From Paracidovorax valerianellae (GTDB taxonomy: Bacteria > Pseudomonadota > Gammaproteobacteria > Burkholderiales > Burkholderiaceae_C): a stretch of DNA of 64,000 nucleotides. Location: NCBI RefSeq assembly GCF_900102625.1, contig NZ_FMZC01000001.1, positions 496,001 to 560,000 of the forward strand, read 5' to 3'. The notes beneath the pieces were generated by a model, which was not told the DNA's origin, searched no databases, and was given only the letters and a program-made list of their open reading frames with translations. Of this stretch, positions 46,481-55,488 are shown piece by piece. Position 1 is the stretch's first letter. Each line of letters begins with the position of its first letter. The translations under genes and the position numbers were made by a program.

Positions 46481-47176
46481 CTAACGGCGGCGCCACCACC
46501 ACACCAGCGCCAGAAACACGACGCCGGTGAACATCGGTATCCACGACATGAACAGCTCCAGGAAGGTGGACGGCCGAATGCCCGACCACACCTCGAGCCG
46601 CACGCGGTCGATGCGCACGTTGCGAGCGTTGGCGAACTCCAGCACCGGCTGCACCTTGCGGTCCTCCTTGAAGCTCAGCGGCGCCGCGGCGCCCACCATC
46701 TCGACCGCCTGGCCAGCCCGCAGCCCGGTGGCCGCCACCTGCGGCACCAGGGCCGTGCGCGAAGCGCCATCGATGGACCAACCCGCCATCCACATCGTCC
46801 CCGCATCGCCATCGGCCAGTGCTACGCCCGAAACGCGCACCACCAGCGTGTAAGGGTTGCCGCTGGTGCCCAGCGAGACGATCTCGCTGCCCGTCCACGG
46901 CTGCGTGTCCGGCGCCTCGCCGCGCGGCCTGGCGGCGTTGGCGGCGCCCTTCTTTTCCTGAAACTGCGCGAACTTCGCCAACGCCTCGGACGGAAGTTCG
47001 TACACCTCGACCAGTCGCTTGCCAAACTTCTGGTTCGAATCCTTGGCTGCCGCCGGCAGCGGGGCCGTGGCGGCTGCGGCCAGCATGAGCAAGGCCATCG
47101 CCGCCATCAGGGCCATGAAGCGGCGGCGCGCCAGCGCGCCGATGTGGAGTGTGAATGCGTGCCGCGTTGCTGCCAT
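46481..47176 (-). CDS. Exported membrane protein of unknown function
   Basis: A 231-residue protein with an N-terminal hydrophobic segment that could be a signal peptide (cleavage near AAAKD, about residue 45), a soluble domain with alternating beta-like segments (about 50-200), and a C-terminal TM (about 207-226) followed by a short basic end WWWRRR. So the main domain is probably periplasmic and anchored by its C-terminus. I recognise no family. It has no obvious operon partner. Confidence 0.6.
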   Translation of the reverse strand: MAATRHAFTLHIGALARRRFMALMAAMALLMLAAAATAPLPAAAKDSNQKFGKRLVEVYELPSEALAKFAQFQEKKGAANAARPRGEAPDTQPWTGSEIVSLGTSGNPYTLVVRVSGVALADGDAGTMWMAGWSIDGASRTALVPQVAATGLRAGQAVEMVGAAAPLSFKEDRKVQPVLEFANARNVRIDRVRLEVWSGIRPSTFLELFMSWIPMFTGVVFLALVWWWRRR

Positions 47177-47564
47177 GCCCTCGGTCCTCGGTGTTTTGAT
47201 GGTTTGTCTTACTAGGTGTGCTGCGCCATGCCGATGCAGGAATGGCTTGCGGACGGCAGTGTATCCAGGTGTTTCAGCGCTGGCGGGTTTAGGCGGTGCT
47301 TTTTCGTGCGCGTGCTGTGCTGCGGATGGGGTTGCCTTATCAGTGTTTGGTGACCAGTTTGTGCTGCCTTGCGGAATGTGATCAGCGCCACAAGCCCGAG
47401 TTATGCCCGTCGGCTGTGGGCCGTTCTGTGGACAACCCTAGGGACAACCCGCAGGAACCGCGCCAGCATTGGGTTGCAGGGCGGTGCCTGGATTTTGGGC
47501 AGTGGCAAGTCGTCCGCGGCGCCATCATGACCACATGACCACATGACCGCGTGCAGCTTTTGGC
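47177..47564. other. 388-bp intergenic stretch with a short tandem repeat
   Basis: No gene is supported. It contains three tandem 8-base units (ATGACCAC, ATGACCAC, ATGACCGC) at 47527-47550, just after the end of the Imm1 gene. The rest shows no strong hairpin or recognisable signal. Confidence 0.4.
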
Positions 47565-47912
47565 TCAAGATCTCTCCGGCTTCGGTCCGGGCTGCAAGCC
47601 GCCACCGCCGTCGTCGTGCCAAGCGATGAATGGCGGGGGGCTGCCATGGGTCCGGAAATAATCGATTGCCGCTTGTACCGTGGCCAATGGATAGGCCCAC
47701 GCTGCAGGATATTCATCGACCTGTCCGTTCGATAGAACGTAACTGATGACCGCGTGTTGCGATCCGGTGTAGGCAGGGTTCCGAGAGCTGAATCCAGCAT
47801 CGCTCGGTTCGCGGAGATACATGAGCCAGCCGACTTCTCCATTGATCAGCGCACACATCATTTGACCTGCGGGCCCATCGACCCAAACTTCCTGAAATGG
47901 TGAGTTATTCAT
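47565..47912 (-). CDS. Imm1-family immunity protein
   Basis: A 115-residue soluble protein with the Imm1 pattern: GWLMYLREPSDAGFSSRNP, YVLSNGQVDEYPAAWAYP, ALDYF-type helix and the Trp-rich end PFIAWHDDG. Imm1 proteins protect against deaminase or nuclease toxins of polymorphic or type VI systems. No toxin gene is seen beside it in this window, so it looks like an orphan immunity gene. The start codon lies only 13 bases from that of the divergent gene. Confidence 0.7.
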   Translation of the reverse strand: MNNSPFQEVWVDGPAGQMMCALINGEVGWLMYLREPSDAGFSSRNPAYTGSQHAVISYVLSNGQVDEYPAAWAYPLATVQAAIDYFRTHGSPPPFIAWHDDGGGGLQPGPKPERS

Positions 47913-47925
47913 TGAAAGAGGTAGC

Positions 47926-48489
47926 GTGAAAAAATCCGCAGAAGCTGTGCGCAAAGCCGCAGTTCGTGAATTCAAACGTCAGGCCGTTCGTATGAGCCAT
48001 TCAAACAAAGTCAAACAGTTGCTCGGCAATGGGCCTTCTGGTGTTTCCACAGCAGACCCTGTCTGTGCCACTTCGCGCGTTGCGATCAAGACGTCTTGGC
48101 ACGCAAATCAAATCGATCAAACCACGATAAGTCTTGCCTTGGACGACTGCATAGAAGCCGATTCGACCGTTTTTACAGATGCAAAACTGGCTGCCGCAAT
48201 CAAACACGCGTCGCAGTGCAAGGCCTGCCTTCAGTGGAGAAGATCGGAGTTGGAACCGGAACGGTATGAAAGGGTAAACAGATCCCAAGCGTACTGTTGC
48301 ACCGAGATGTCCGACGCCGTTCACGGTGCCAACGCCGGCCTTCCAGTCAGGTTTGGCTTGGCAGGCCCGGAGAATCTGCCATGTTGGTGGGTCGCACCGA
48401 GCAGAACTGTCATTCGCCACTGCCCCTGGTGTGGTTCATCTTTGACCCGCTTGCCTCAGGAGGTGCAGGCTTTCACAGGCACGACCTGA
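47926..48489 (+). CDS. Cys-rich protein with DUF6980-like C-terminus
   Basis: A 187-residue protein starting at GTG after GAGGTAGC. The N-terminus is basic (MKKSAEAVRKAAVREFKR). The C-terminal part has Cys pairs: CKACLQW, SQAYCCTEM and RHCPWCGSSL, a zinc-ribbon-like layout resembling DUF6980 proteins. The function is unknown. It is divergent from the Imm1 gene with almost no space between, so each promoter must lie within or very near the other gene. The stretch looks less GC-rich than its surroundings and may be acquired. Confidence 0.6.
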   Translation: MKKSAEAVRKAAVREFKRQAVRMSHSNKVKQLLGNGPSGVSTADPVCATSRVAIKTSWHANQIDQTTISLALDDCIEADSTVFTDAKLAAAIKHASQCKACLQWRRSELEPERYERVNRSQAYCCTEMSDAVHGANAGLPVRFGLAGPENLPCWWVAPSRTVIRHCPWCGSSLTRLPQEVQAFTGTT

Positions 48490-48716
48490 CCCTTCCAGCA
48501 ACTCGCGTCGGCGCGAGTCAGCCGATGGCGGAAACGGGCCAAGTGCCGTAGTTGGAGAGATGCGTACCGTGACTGGAGGTCGGCCATCCCCCGGTACAGC
48601 TATAGTGCGCGGCCCCGCGGCACCATGGCTGCGAAGACTGAGCTGTGCTGCAGTTCGCATCATCCGCCCTCGCCAGATACCCTCTCGCTTTTCCATCCCC
48701 ACCCACGTTCGCTACC

Positions 48717-49145
48717 GTGCCCATTGCCACCCTGCTCTGCCTCGTCATTGCCGTCAGCGACGGCGACACCCTCACCGCCCGCTGCGGCGCGCAGCGCCCC
48801 ATCCAGGTCCGCCTGGCCGCCATCGATGCGCCCGAGCGCAAGCAGGCGTTCGGCACACCGTCCCGCCAGAACCTGACGCGGCTGTGCCTTCGCCAGAAGG
48901 CCACGCTGCAGACCGTGGCGCGCGATGCCTATGGCCGCACGGTGGCGCATGTGCAGTGCGGCAACGGCGATGCGGCCGCAGCCCAGGTGCGGGCCGGGCT
49001 GGCCTGGGTGTACACGCCGCGGGCATCGCGCTACCCGCAACTGGCGGCGCTGCAGCGTCAGGCGCAGGTCAGCCACACGGGCCTGTGGTCGCAGAAGCGG
49101 CCGCGCGCGCCGTGGGACTACCGGCGACAGCATCCGCGCGGATAA
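48717..49145 (+). CDS. Secreted thermonuclease-family nuclease (SNase-like)
   Basis: About 142 residues with a short hydrophobic N-terminus (PIATLLCLVIAVSDGD) and the staphylococcal-nuclease fold: GDTLTARCG, VRLAAIDAPER, a Gln/Arg-rich middle, ARDAYGRTVAHV and QVRAGLAWVY. The catalytic Arg and Glu of the family fall in VRLAAIDAPE and the DAYGR region. The start is uncertain: I use a GTG at 48717; a longer frame from 48645 has no ATG. It probably degrades nucleic acid outside the cytoplasm. Confidence 0.75.
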   Translation: MPIATLLCLVIAVSDGDTLTARCGAQRPIQVRLAAIDAPERKQAFGTPSRQNLTRLCLRQKATLQTVARDAYGRTVAHVQCGNGDAAAAQVRAGLAWVYTPRASRYPQLAALQRQAQVSHTGLWSQKRPRAPWDYRRQHPRG

Positions 49146-49274
49146 ACCGGTAGCATGCGGCGCTTCCCTGCGTTTCTTCCTTTTCTTTTCTTCCCTTCTT
49201 TCACCGTTTGAACCGCCTGCAGCGCCGACGCCCGTGACCGCCCATGGGATGCGCCCGCTGAAGGCGCCCGCGCC

Positions 49275-50579
49275 GTGCCAGATATTCTTTCCAACGCCAC
49301 CCAGGCCGCTCCGCCGCCGCCTCCCCCGCCCCTTCCGCCCGCCCCTGAAAGCGTGTACCGGCACGCCGGCTTTCTGGCGTTCCTGATCGCCCGGGTGGTG
49401 GCGGTGTTCGCCACCCAGGTGCAGGCGGTGGTCGTGGCCTGGCAGGTGTATGACCTGACCCGCGAGCCGATGGCGCTGGCATATGTGGGCCTGGCGCAGT
49501 TTCTGCCCATGCTGTGCCTGCTGCTGCCGGCCGGCGACCTGATCGATCGGGCGAGCCGTCGGCGCATTCTGGCGATCAGCTGGTCGGTGGGTGCGGTGTG
49601 CAGTGCGCTGCTGTGGTGGCTTTCGGGCCACGGAACGGCGGGGGTGGCGGGCATCTATGCGGCCCTGGTGCTATTCGGCTGCTCTCGCGCGTTCTCGGGG
49701 CCGGCGCTGCAAAGCCTGCTGCCGCAGATCGTGCCGCGCAGCCAGTTGGCGCAGGCCATCGCCACCAACAGCATGTTGATGCGGCTGGCCGGGATCACCG
49801 GGCCGCTCATCGGCGGGCTGCTGTACGCGACGGGCGGTGCCTCGCTGACCTACCCCGTGTGCTGCGTGTGCTTCGTGCTGGGCGCGTTGCTGCTGGCGCG
49901 CGTGACGGTGGCCTATGCCGTGCCGCCGTCGCCCGCGCAGGGCCGCATGTGGCAGCGCTTCGGCGCAGGCATTCATTTCATCCGCTCGCGGCCGATCATT
50001 CTGGGGACGATCTCGCTCGACCTGTTCGCGGTGCTGCTGGGCGGCGTGGTGGCGCTGCTGCCCATCTACGCGCACGAGGTGCTGCACGTGGGCCCGCAGG
50101 GGCTGGGTGCGCTGCGCAGCGCGATTGCCATCGGCGAAGTGGGCGCGGGGCTGTACCTGACGCTGCGGCCGTTCAACCGCCACGTGGGCCGGCGCATGTT
50201 CATCGCGGTGGCGATCTTCGGGGCGGCCAACCTGGTGTTCTCGCTGTCGCACTGGTTCCTGCTGTCGTTCCTGGCGCTGATGGTGGCGGGCGCGGCGGAC
50301 ATGGTGAGCGTGTACATCCGCGGGGCGCTGGTGCAGTTTTCCACGCCGGACGAAATGCGCGGGCGGGTGAACGCGGTCAACATGCTGTTCATCGGGTCGT
50401 CCAACGAACTGGGCGAGTTCCGCGCGGGCACCAGCGCCGCCTGGCTGGGCGCGGTGCCGGCCGCGGTGGCGGGCGGGCTGTGCACGCTGGCCGTGGTGGG
50501 CGCGTGGACGCTGGCGTTCAAGCCGCTGCGCGAGGTGGACCGTTTCGAGCAAGCCAGCGAAGAGCGGCAGCGCCGCTGA
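49275..50579 (+). CDS. MFS transporter, EntS-like exporter
   Basis: A 434-residue major facilitator with about 12 TM helices. A Pro-rich N-terminus (APPPPPPPLPPAPE) precedes the first helix. The A-like motif DLIDRASRRRIL is between TM2 and TM3. The fold and segment RVNAVNMLFIGSSNELGEF resemble the EntS/drug-exporter group (MFS_3), whose members export siderophores or drugs. The substrate is not visible. Start is GTG at 49275. A hairpin and repeat copy R3 follow. Confidence 0.85.
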   Translation: MPDILSNATQAAPPPPPPPLPPAPESVYRHAGFLAFLIARVVAVFATQVQAVVVAWQVYDLTREPMALAYVGLAQFLPMLCLLLPAGDLIDRASRRRILAISWSVGAVCSALLWWLSGHGTAGVAGIYAALVLFGCSRAFSGPALQSLLPQIVPRSQLAQAIATNSMLMRLAGITGPLIGGLLYATGGASLTYPVCCVCFVLGALLLARVTVAYAVPPSPAQGRMWQRFGAGIHFIRSRPIILGTISLDLFAVLLGGVVALLPIYAHEVLHVGPQGLGALRSAIAIGEVGAGLYLTLRPFNRHVGRRMFIAVAIFGAANLVFSLSHWFLLSFLALMVAGAADMVSVYIRGALVQFSTPDEMRGRVNAVNMLFIGSSNELGEFRAGTSAAWLGAVPAAVAGGLCTLAVVGAWTLAFKPLREVDRFEQASEERQRR

Positions 50580-50588
50580 CAGAAAAAA

Positions 50589-50614
50589 CGGGGGCTTGAC
50601 GGCGCAGGCCCCCG
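50589..50614. terminator. GC hairpin after the MFS gene
   Basis: CGGGGGC and GCCCCCG with a 12-base gap, nine bases after the MFS stop. It is preceded by six A residues but has no T-run after it, so termination of the MFS transcript is likely weak or bidirectional. Confidence 0.5.
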
Positions 50615-50655
50615 CTCGGTTGACAGCGGTTACCAAAAAGTCAGCCACGGCCAAA

Positions 50656-50719
50656 TTGCTCATCTTTTGATAGCGATACACCGCTGTCTTTATTGCGCTG
50701 CAGGCCTTTTTCATTCAAA
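50656..50719 (+). repeat. Palindromic repeat copy R3 (intergenic)
   Basis: The plus strand reads TTGCTCATCTTTTGATAGC, then GATACACCGCTGTCTTTATT and GCGCTGCAGGCCTTTTTCAT. It shares ATAGCGATACACCG with R1 and TCTTTATTGCGCTG-AGGCCTTTTTCAT with R2, which ties the family together. Confidence 0.8.
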
Positions 50720-50836
50720 GCCTTTCGGGGCGCTGCGGATACATCTGTATCCCGAGCGTAAAACCCCCGTGCGCCCCCTTGCCGGGCCTCGCGCTGCGCT
50801 GCACCATGGGCACCGTTTCCTCCATGGAGCCCTGCC

Positions 50837-52426
50837 ATGATCCCCTCGCCCGCCGCTTCGACCGCCCTGCCACTCACCCGCAGGCATTGGCTTGGATGGA
50901 CCGCCGCCCTGTCGCTCGCCACCACGGGCAGCGCCTGGGCCGCCGCCAGCCCGGCCGGCGCGCCGCCGGGGCTGGACGACGCCGCTGCCGGCGTGAGGCT
51001 GCTGGACCGCATCTCGTGGGGGGCCACGGCCGCCACGCAGCAGGCAATGGCCGAGGCGGGCACAGCTGGCTACCTGGCTTCGCAATTGCGCTCCGGCCCG
51101 GCCGCGCTGCCGCCCGAGGCCCAGGCCCAGATCGACGCCATGGCGATCACCCGCACGCCGATGGAGACGCTGGCCATCGACCTGCAGGGCCGGCAGCAAG
51201 CCATCAAGGACCTGCCCGACGAAGACGCCCGCAAGGCCGCGCAAGAGGCCTATCAGCGCGAACTGCGCGGGTTGCAGCGCGAAGCCGAGCGCCGCTTCGT
51301 GCTGCGGGCCGTGTATTCGCCAGCGCAGCTGCAGGAGAAGATGACCTGGTTCTGGATGAACCACTTCAGCGTGTTCGCGGGCAAGGCCGACATCCGCGCG
51401 ATGGTGGGCGACTACGAAGACCGCGCCATTCGCCCGCACGCGCTGGGGCGCTTTCGGGACCTGCTGGGCGCCACCGTGCGCCATCCGGCCATGCTGCGCT
51501 ATCTGGACAACGCGCAGAACGCGGCCAACCGCATCAACGAGAACTACGCCCGCGAACTGATGGAGTTGCACACGCTGGGCGTGGACGGCGGCTACAGCCA
51601 GCGCGACGTGCAGGAGATGGCGCGCGTGCTGACCGGCCACGGCGTGTCGCTGCGCCCCCTGGGCGAGCCGCCCCCGAAGCTGAAACCCGAGTGGACGCGC
51701 CAGTACGTGCGCCACGGGCTGTACGAGTTTCACCCCCAGCGCCACGACTGGGGCGCCAAGGAATTGCTGGGCCAGCCGCTGCAGGGCCAGGGCATGGCGG
51801 AGCTGGACGAGGCGCTCGACCGCCTGGCCCGTGCGCCGGCCACGGCCCGCTTCGTGTCGCGCAAGCTTGCGATGTACCTGGTGGGCGATGCGCCGCCGCC
51901 CGCTTTGCTGGAGGCGATGGCCGAGTCGTTCACGCGCAGCGACGGCCACATCGCCGCCGTGCTGCAGACGCTGTTCGCCAGCGCGCCGTTTCAGGCATCG
52001 CTGGGTACGCGGCTGCGCGACCCGGTGCAGTACGTGATGGCCGGGCTGCGCATGGGCTATGCCGACCGCGTGCTGACCAACCCCGATCCCGCGCTATCGT
52101 GGCTGCAGCGCCTGGCCGAGCCGCTGTACGGCCGTGCCACGCCGGACGGCTACCCGCTCGACTCCGCCGCCTGGACGAGTTCGGGGCAGATGGCCGTGCG
52201 CTTCGAGGTGGCGCGGGCGCTGGGTGGGGCCGGGGCGAGCGCGCTCTACCGTCCCGAAGGCGCACCGCCGCCCAAGGTCAACCCACCGCCACTGGCCCAG
52301 AGCGCCTATTACCGCGCGCTGGAGCCGCAACTGGCCCCCGCCACCCGCGTGGCGCTGGCGCGCGCGGCCTCGCCGCTGGAATGGAACACCTTCCTGCTCA
52401 GCGCGCCGGAGTTCATGTACGGCTGA
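50837..52426 (+). CDS. DUF1800 family exported protein
   Basis: A 529-residue protein with an N-terminal twin-arginine-like start (LTRRHWLGWTAALSLATTGSAWA). The DUF1800 domain follows, with the signatures WFWMNHFSVFAGK, ENYARELMELHTLGVDGGYSQRDVQEMARVLTG and the C-terminal YVMAGLRMGY. DUF1800 genes usually lie directly before DUF1501 genes, as here. Export and a paired role are well supported; the activity is unknown. Confidence 0.9.
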   Translation: MIPSPAASTALPLTRRHWLGWTAALSLATTGSAWAAASPAGAPPGLDDAAAGVRLLDRISWGATAATQQAMAEAGTAGYLASQLRSGPAALPPEAQAQIDAMAITRTPMETLAIDLQGRQQAIKDLPDEDARKAAQEAYQRELRGLQREAERRFVLRAVYSPAQLQEKMTWFWMNHFSVFAGKADIRAMVGDYEDRAIRPHALGRFRDLLGATVRHPAMLRYLDNAQNAANRINENYARELMELHTLGVDGGYSQRDVQEMARVLTGHGVSLRPLGEPPPKLKPEWTRQYVRHGLYEFHPQRHDWGAKELLGQPLQGQGMAELDEALDRLARAPATARFVSRKLAMYLVGDAPPPALLEAMAESFTRSDGHIAAVLQTLFASAPFQASLGTRLRDPVQYVMAGLRMGYADRVLTNPDPALSWLQRLAEPLYGRATPDGYPLDSAAWTSSGQMAVRFEVARALGGAGASALYRPEGAPPPKVNPPPLAQSAYYRALEPQLAPATRVALARAASPLEWNTFLLSAPEFMYG

Positions 52427-52519
52427 CGGGGCACCACGGCACGCATTCCGCGCCCCACCGCACCGTCCCCCTCCTTCTTCTAGCTTTCTCGTAGCCTCTT
52501 CCCGCTGAAAGGCATTGCC

Positions 52520-53803
52520 ATGACGCACTTCTTCACGCCCCGCCGTTCCGGTACTTCTGCTGGCGCTGCCGACAACGGCCCTGCCCCCACCCGCCGCCAG
52601 TGCCTGCAGGCCCTGGCCGCACTCGCCACGCCGGGGGTGCTGCAAGCCAGCCTGGCGGCCACGCCGCAGGGCGCCACGGATGCGCGCTTTCTGCTGGTGT
52701 TCCTGCGCGGCGGGTACGACTGCGCCAGCCTGCTGGTGCCGACTGCCAGCGACTATTACTACGAGACCCGGCCCAACATCGCCATCGCCAAACCGGGCGA
52801 GGCGAGCGGCGCACTGCCCCTGACGGCCGACTGGGGCCTGCACCCGGCGCTGGCCGGCTCGCTGCTGCCGCTGTACCAGAAGAAACAGGTGGCGTTCGTG
52901 CCGTTCTCGGGCACCGAAGACCTCACGCGCAGCCACTTCGACACGCAGGACAGCATCGAGCTGGGCCAGCCGGTGGGCGGGCGGCGCGATTACCGGTCGG
53001 GCTTTCTCAACCGGCTGGCGGCCGAGCTGGGCGTGCAGCCACGCTGGCACGACCACCTGTCGCCCATGGCCTTCACCGACACGCTGCCGCTGGTGCTGCG
53101 CGGCGGCTACGACGTGCCCAACACCGCGCTGGGCGCAGCCGGCGCGGCCAAGCCCGGCATCGACGACCGCCAGGCCGGCCTGATCGCCTCGATGTACGGC
53201 GGCACGCCACTGGCCGCCGCGGTAGCGGAAGGCTTTCAGACGCGCGACGAAGTGGCGCGCACCATGCAGGGCGAAATGGACGCGGCCAGCCGCAACGCAT
53301 TGAGCACCAAGGGCTTCGAGGGCACGGCGCGCCGCATGGCGCGGCTCATGCAGTCGCGCTACAACCTCGGGTTCGTGGACGTGGGCGGCTGGGACACGCA
53401 CGTGGGCCAGGGCAACGCCACGGGGGCTCTGGCCAATCGCTTCGAAGAACTGGGCCGGGGCCTGTCCGCCTTCGCCGATGAAATGGGGCCGGCGTGGAAC
53501 AAGACCACGGCGGTCGTGATCAGCGAGTTCGGCCGCACCTTCCGCGAGAACGGCAACCGCGGCACCGACCACGGCCACGGCAGCGTGATGTGGGTGCTGG
53601 GCGGCGGCGTGTCGGGCGGCCGCATCGCGGGCGAGCAGCAGGCGCTCACGGCCACCACCCTGTTCCAGAACCGCGACTACCCCGTGCTGAACGACTACCG
53701 CGCCGTGCTGGGCGGGCTGTTCGCGCGCATGTACGGGCTGAACGGCGCGTCGCTCGCGCGGGTATTCCCAGGGACGAAGGCAAAGGATGTGCGGCTGGTT
53801 TGA
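52520..53803 (+). CDS. DUF1501 family exported protein
   Basis: A 427-residue protein with a twin-arginine-type signal (TRRQCLQALAALATPGVLQASLAA). It belongs to the sulfatase-like DUF1501 family: FLRGGYDCASLLVP near the N-terminus, HFDTQDSIELG, DVGGWDTHVGQGN, and ISEFGRTFRENGNRGTDHGHG with possible metal-binding Asp and His residues. It follows the DUF1800 gene by 93 bases. The two probably act together on a substrate outside the cytoplasm, which is not known. Confidence 0.9.
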   Translation: MTHFFTPRRSGTSAGAADNGPAPTRRQCLQALAALATPGVLQASLAATPQGATDARFLLVFLRGGYDCASLLVPTASDYYYETRPNIAIAKPGEASGALPLTADWGLHPALAGSLLPLYQKKQVAFVPFSGTEDLTRSHFDTQDSIELGQPVGGRRDYRSGFLNRLAAELGVQPRWHDHLSPMAFTDTLPLVLRGGYDVPNTALGAAGAAKPGIDDRQAGLIASMYGGTPLAAAVAEGFQTRDEVARTMQGEMDAASRNALSTKGFEGTARRMARLMQSRYNLGFVDVGGWDTHVGQGNATGALANRFEELGRGLSAFADEMGPAWNKTTAVVISEFGRTFRENGNRGTDHGHGSVMWVLGGGVSGGRIAGEQQALTATTLFQNRDYPVLNDYRAVLGGLFARMYGLNGASLARVFPGTKAKDVRLV

Positions 53804-54026
53804 ATGGCGATACACGGTCAAACCCATCCGTACGAAACGCACTCTCCCCGCCGACGAAGCCGAACGCTCAGATGAATTCAGTTCTCTTCAGACCCTTCAG
53901 GGGCAACGGCCCGTAGGATGGCTTTCGGTGCGCACGGGGACGCCAACGCAGTGCACGCACTGCCCGAAAGCACAGCTGCGGCACCTGCCACCATCAATAC
54001 AACATCCATCACCGAGGGAGAAGCAC

Positions 54027-54350
54027 ATGCCGACTTACCAGGACAAGACAAACACCGCCGCCATCGACTCGCAGATCGACGCGGAACTCAAAGCACCTGA
54101 GCCCGCGAAAGAAGTGGTTCAACTTGTCCATAACCTGTGCTGGGAAACCGATATCACGCCAGATCCGATGTCCCAGTGGTTAGGCCTTTTTGCCACGCAC
54201 CGGGTCCGGGCACAGAAATGGAAAACCAGCGCTGACCTCATCGAGCTCTACCCGAGCGGCACGACCGGCATCGGCAAGAGCGACCGGCTCATGTTCCAAG
54301 TAGGAAAAACAGAGGTCGCGGTCATCAAAGCCTACGAAAGCGACCACTGA
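54027..54350 (+). CDS. Small conserved-looking protein of unknown function (107 aa)
   Basis: A soluble protein of 107 residues that starts MPTYQDKTN after a GAGGGAG ribosome-binding site. It has NLCWETDITPDPMSQW, then a basic segment HRVRAQKWKTSADLIELYPSG, and ends with VGKTEVAVIKAYESDH. There is no signal peptide or membrane helix. I do not recognise a domain. The base composition from about 53950 to 54340 is lower in GC than the flanks, which may point to recent acquisition. Confidence 0.55.
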   Translation: MPTYQDKTNTAAIDSQIDAELKAPEPAKEVVQLVHNLCWETDITPDPMSQWLGLFATHRVRAQKWKTSADLIELYPSGTTGIGKSDRLMFQVGKTEVAVIKAYESDH

Positions 54351-54371
54351 CGCAGCGCCCCGCAGCTGCGG

Positions 54372-55310
54372 TCATGAGTCCATTCGGGAGTTCAGAATCC
54401 CACTCAGCAGCTCGGGCAGGCGATCCGCCCCCATGCGGAATCCGCAGGCCTGCGCGTGGCCGCCACCGCCCATGCTTTCGGCGAGCACCGAGCAGTCGAA
54501 GTTGCGCTGCGAGCGCATGCCTACCTTGACCTTGCCGTCCTTGCCGACGATCCACATCAGCGCGAACGTGCCGCACTGCTTGGAGAGCATCTCGCCGATC
54601 AGGCTGTGGAAGGCGCCCGGGGCATTCACCATGAGGCCCTGTTTGCCGTTGAACGTGATCGGCTGCGCGCCGCCCGCCACGTCAGCGGCGAGGTGGCGAA
54701 ACTTCTCGTCCATGGCGTTGCCGCGTGCCACGAAGGCGGCGGATTGCTCGGGCGTGAAGTGGGCGATTTCTTCCCAGCGCGCGAAGTCGAAGGGCTCCAT
54801 GTCCAGCGCGGCCAGGTAGCCGGCGCTCTCGGGGTACTGCCAGGCCCAGATGTCGCGGTCTTCCACGTAGCGCACCAGGTCGGGCAGCGGAGCGTCGGGG
54901 TAGAAGAACTCCCACGCCAGGCGTGCGCCCGATTTGTCCATGTCGAAGTGCACCACGCCGCAGCGGCAGGCAAAGCCGGTGAGCTTTTCGGCGGCGCTCT
55001 TGTGGTGGTCCAGCATGACCAGCTTGGCCGCGCGCTCGTCGATGGCGGTCAATATCTCGGGCGTGAAGGAAAAGTCGAGGATGTACACCGCCCGGCCGTT
55101 CAGCGCGGGCAAATCGTCCACCGACTGCACCTGCCCGTGCGACAGGCCCACGCACTCGGCCTGGCCGCCGTAGTAGCGCCAGGCGGCCAGCGCGGCACCG
55201 AAACCGTCGGCGCAGCGGCCGTGGTACAGGATCAGGGGGTTGGGATCGTTCTTGTCCGGGTGCACCAGCAGTTGCAGGGGCAGGAGGGTTTTTTTCGTGG
55301 GGATCGTCAT
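54372..55310 (-). CDS. DHH/DHHA1 family phosphoesterase
   Basis: A 312-residue phosphoesterase with N-terminal DHH-type motifs (YHGRCADGFGAALAAW, LDFSFTPE, VMLDHHKSA) and a C-terminal DHHA1 part with GGGGHAQACGFRM. The family includes oligoribonucleases, pApases and c-di-nucleotide phosphodiesterases; the substrate cannot be fixed here. The start at 55310 follows GGATCGTC without a strong ribosome-binding site; a further ATG lies three codons upstream. Confidence 0.82.
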   Translation of the reverse strand: MTIPTKKTLLPLQLLVHPDKNDPNPLILYHGRCADGFGAALAAWRYYGGQAECVGLSHGQVQSVDDLPALNGRAVYILDFSFTPEILTAIDERAAKLVMLDHHKSAAEKLTGFACRCGVVHFDMDKSGARLAWEFFYPDAPLPDLVRYVEDRDIWAWQYPESAGYLAALDMEPFDFARWEEIAHFTPEQSAAFVARGNAMDEKFRHLAADVAGGAQPITFNGKQGLMVNAPGAFHSLIGEMLSKQCGTFALMWIVGKDGKVKVGMRSQRNFDCSVLAESMGGGGHAQACGFRMGADRLPELLSGILNSRMDS

Positions 55311-55488
55311 GGGCCGCATTGTCGGGCACCGGGAGGGGCAGAGCCGCCCTGGGAATGCACAGGGCCGGCATGGGGATGGCTGCAGGCCGGCTGCAGGACT
55401 TGGCAGGGCCACCCTTTCGGTTGTCCAATCCCCCAGGGCGCTGCATCGCGCTCGCCGGCACCCGATGATTCACCCGCAAGGAGTTTTT

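Noticed and set aside
47527-47550. Three tandem 8-base units as a possible CRISPR or iteron array
   Set aside because: The units are directly adjacent with no spacers, there are only three, and no cas or replication gene is near.
52480-52499. Further repeat copy (TAGCTTTCTCGTAGCC) before the DUF1501 gene
   Set aside because: Only the short palindrome resembles the family; the second half is missing, and such a match can arise by chance.
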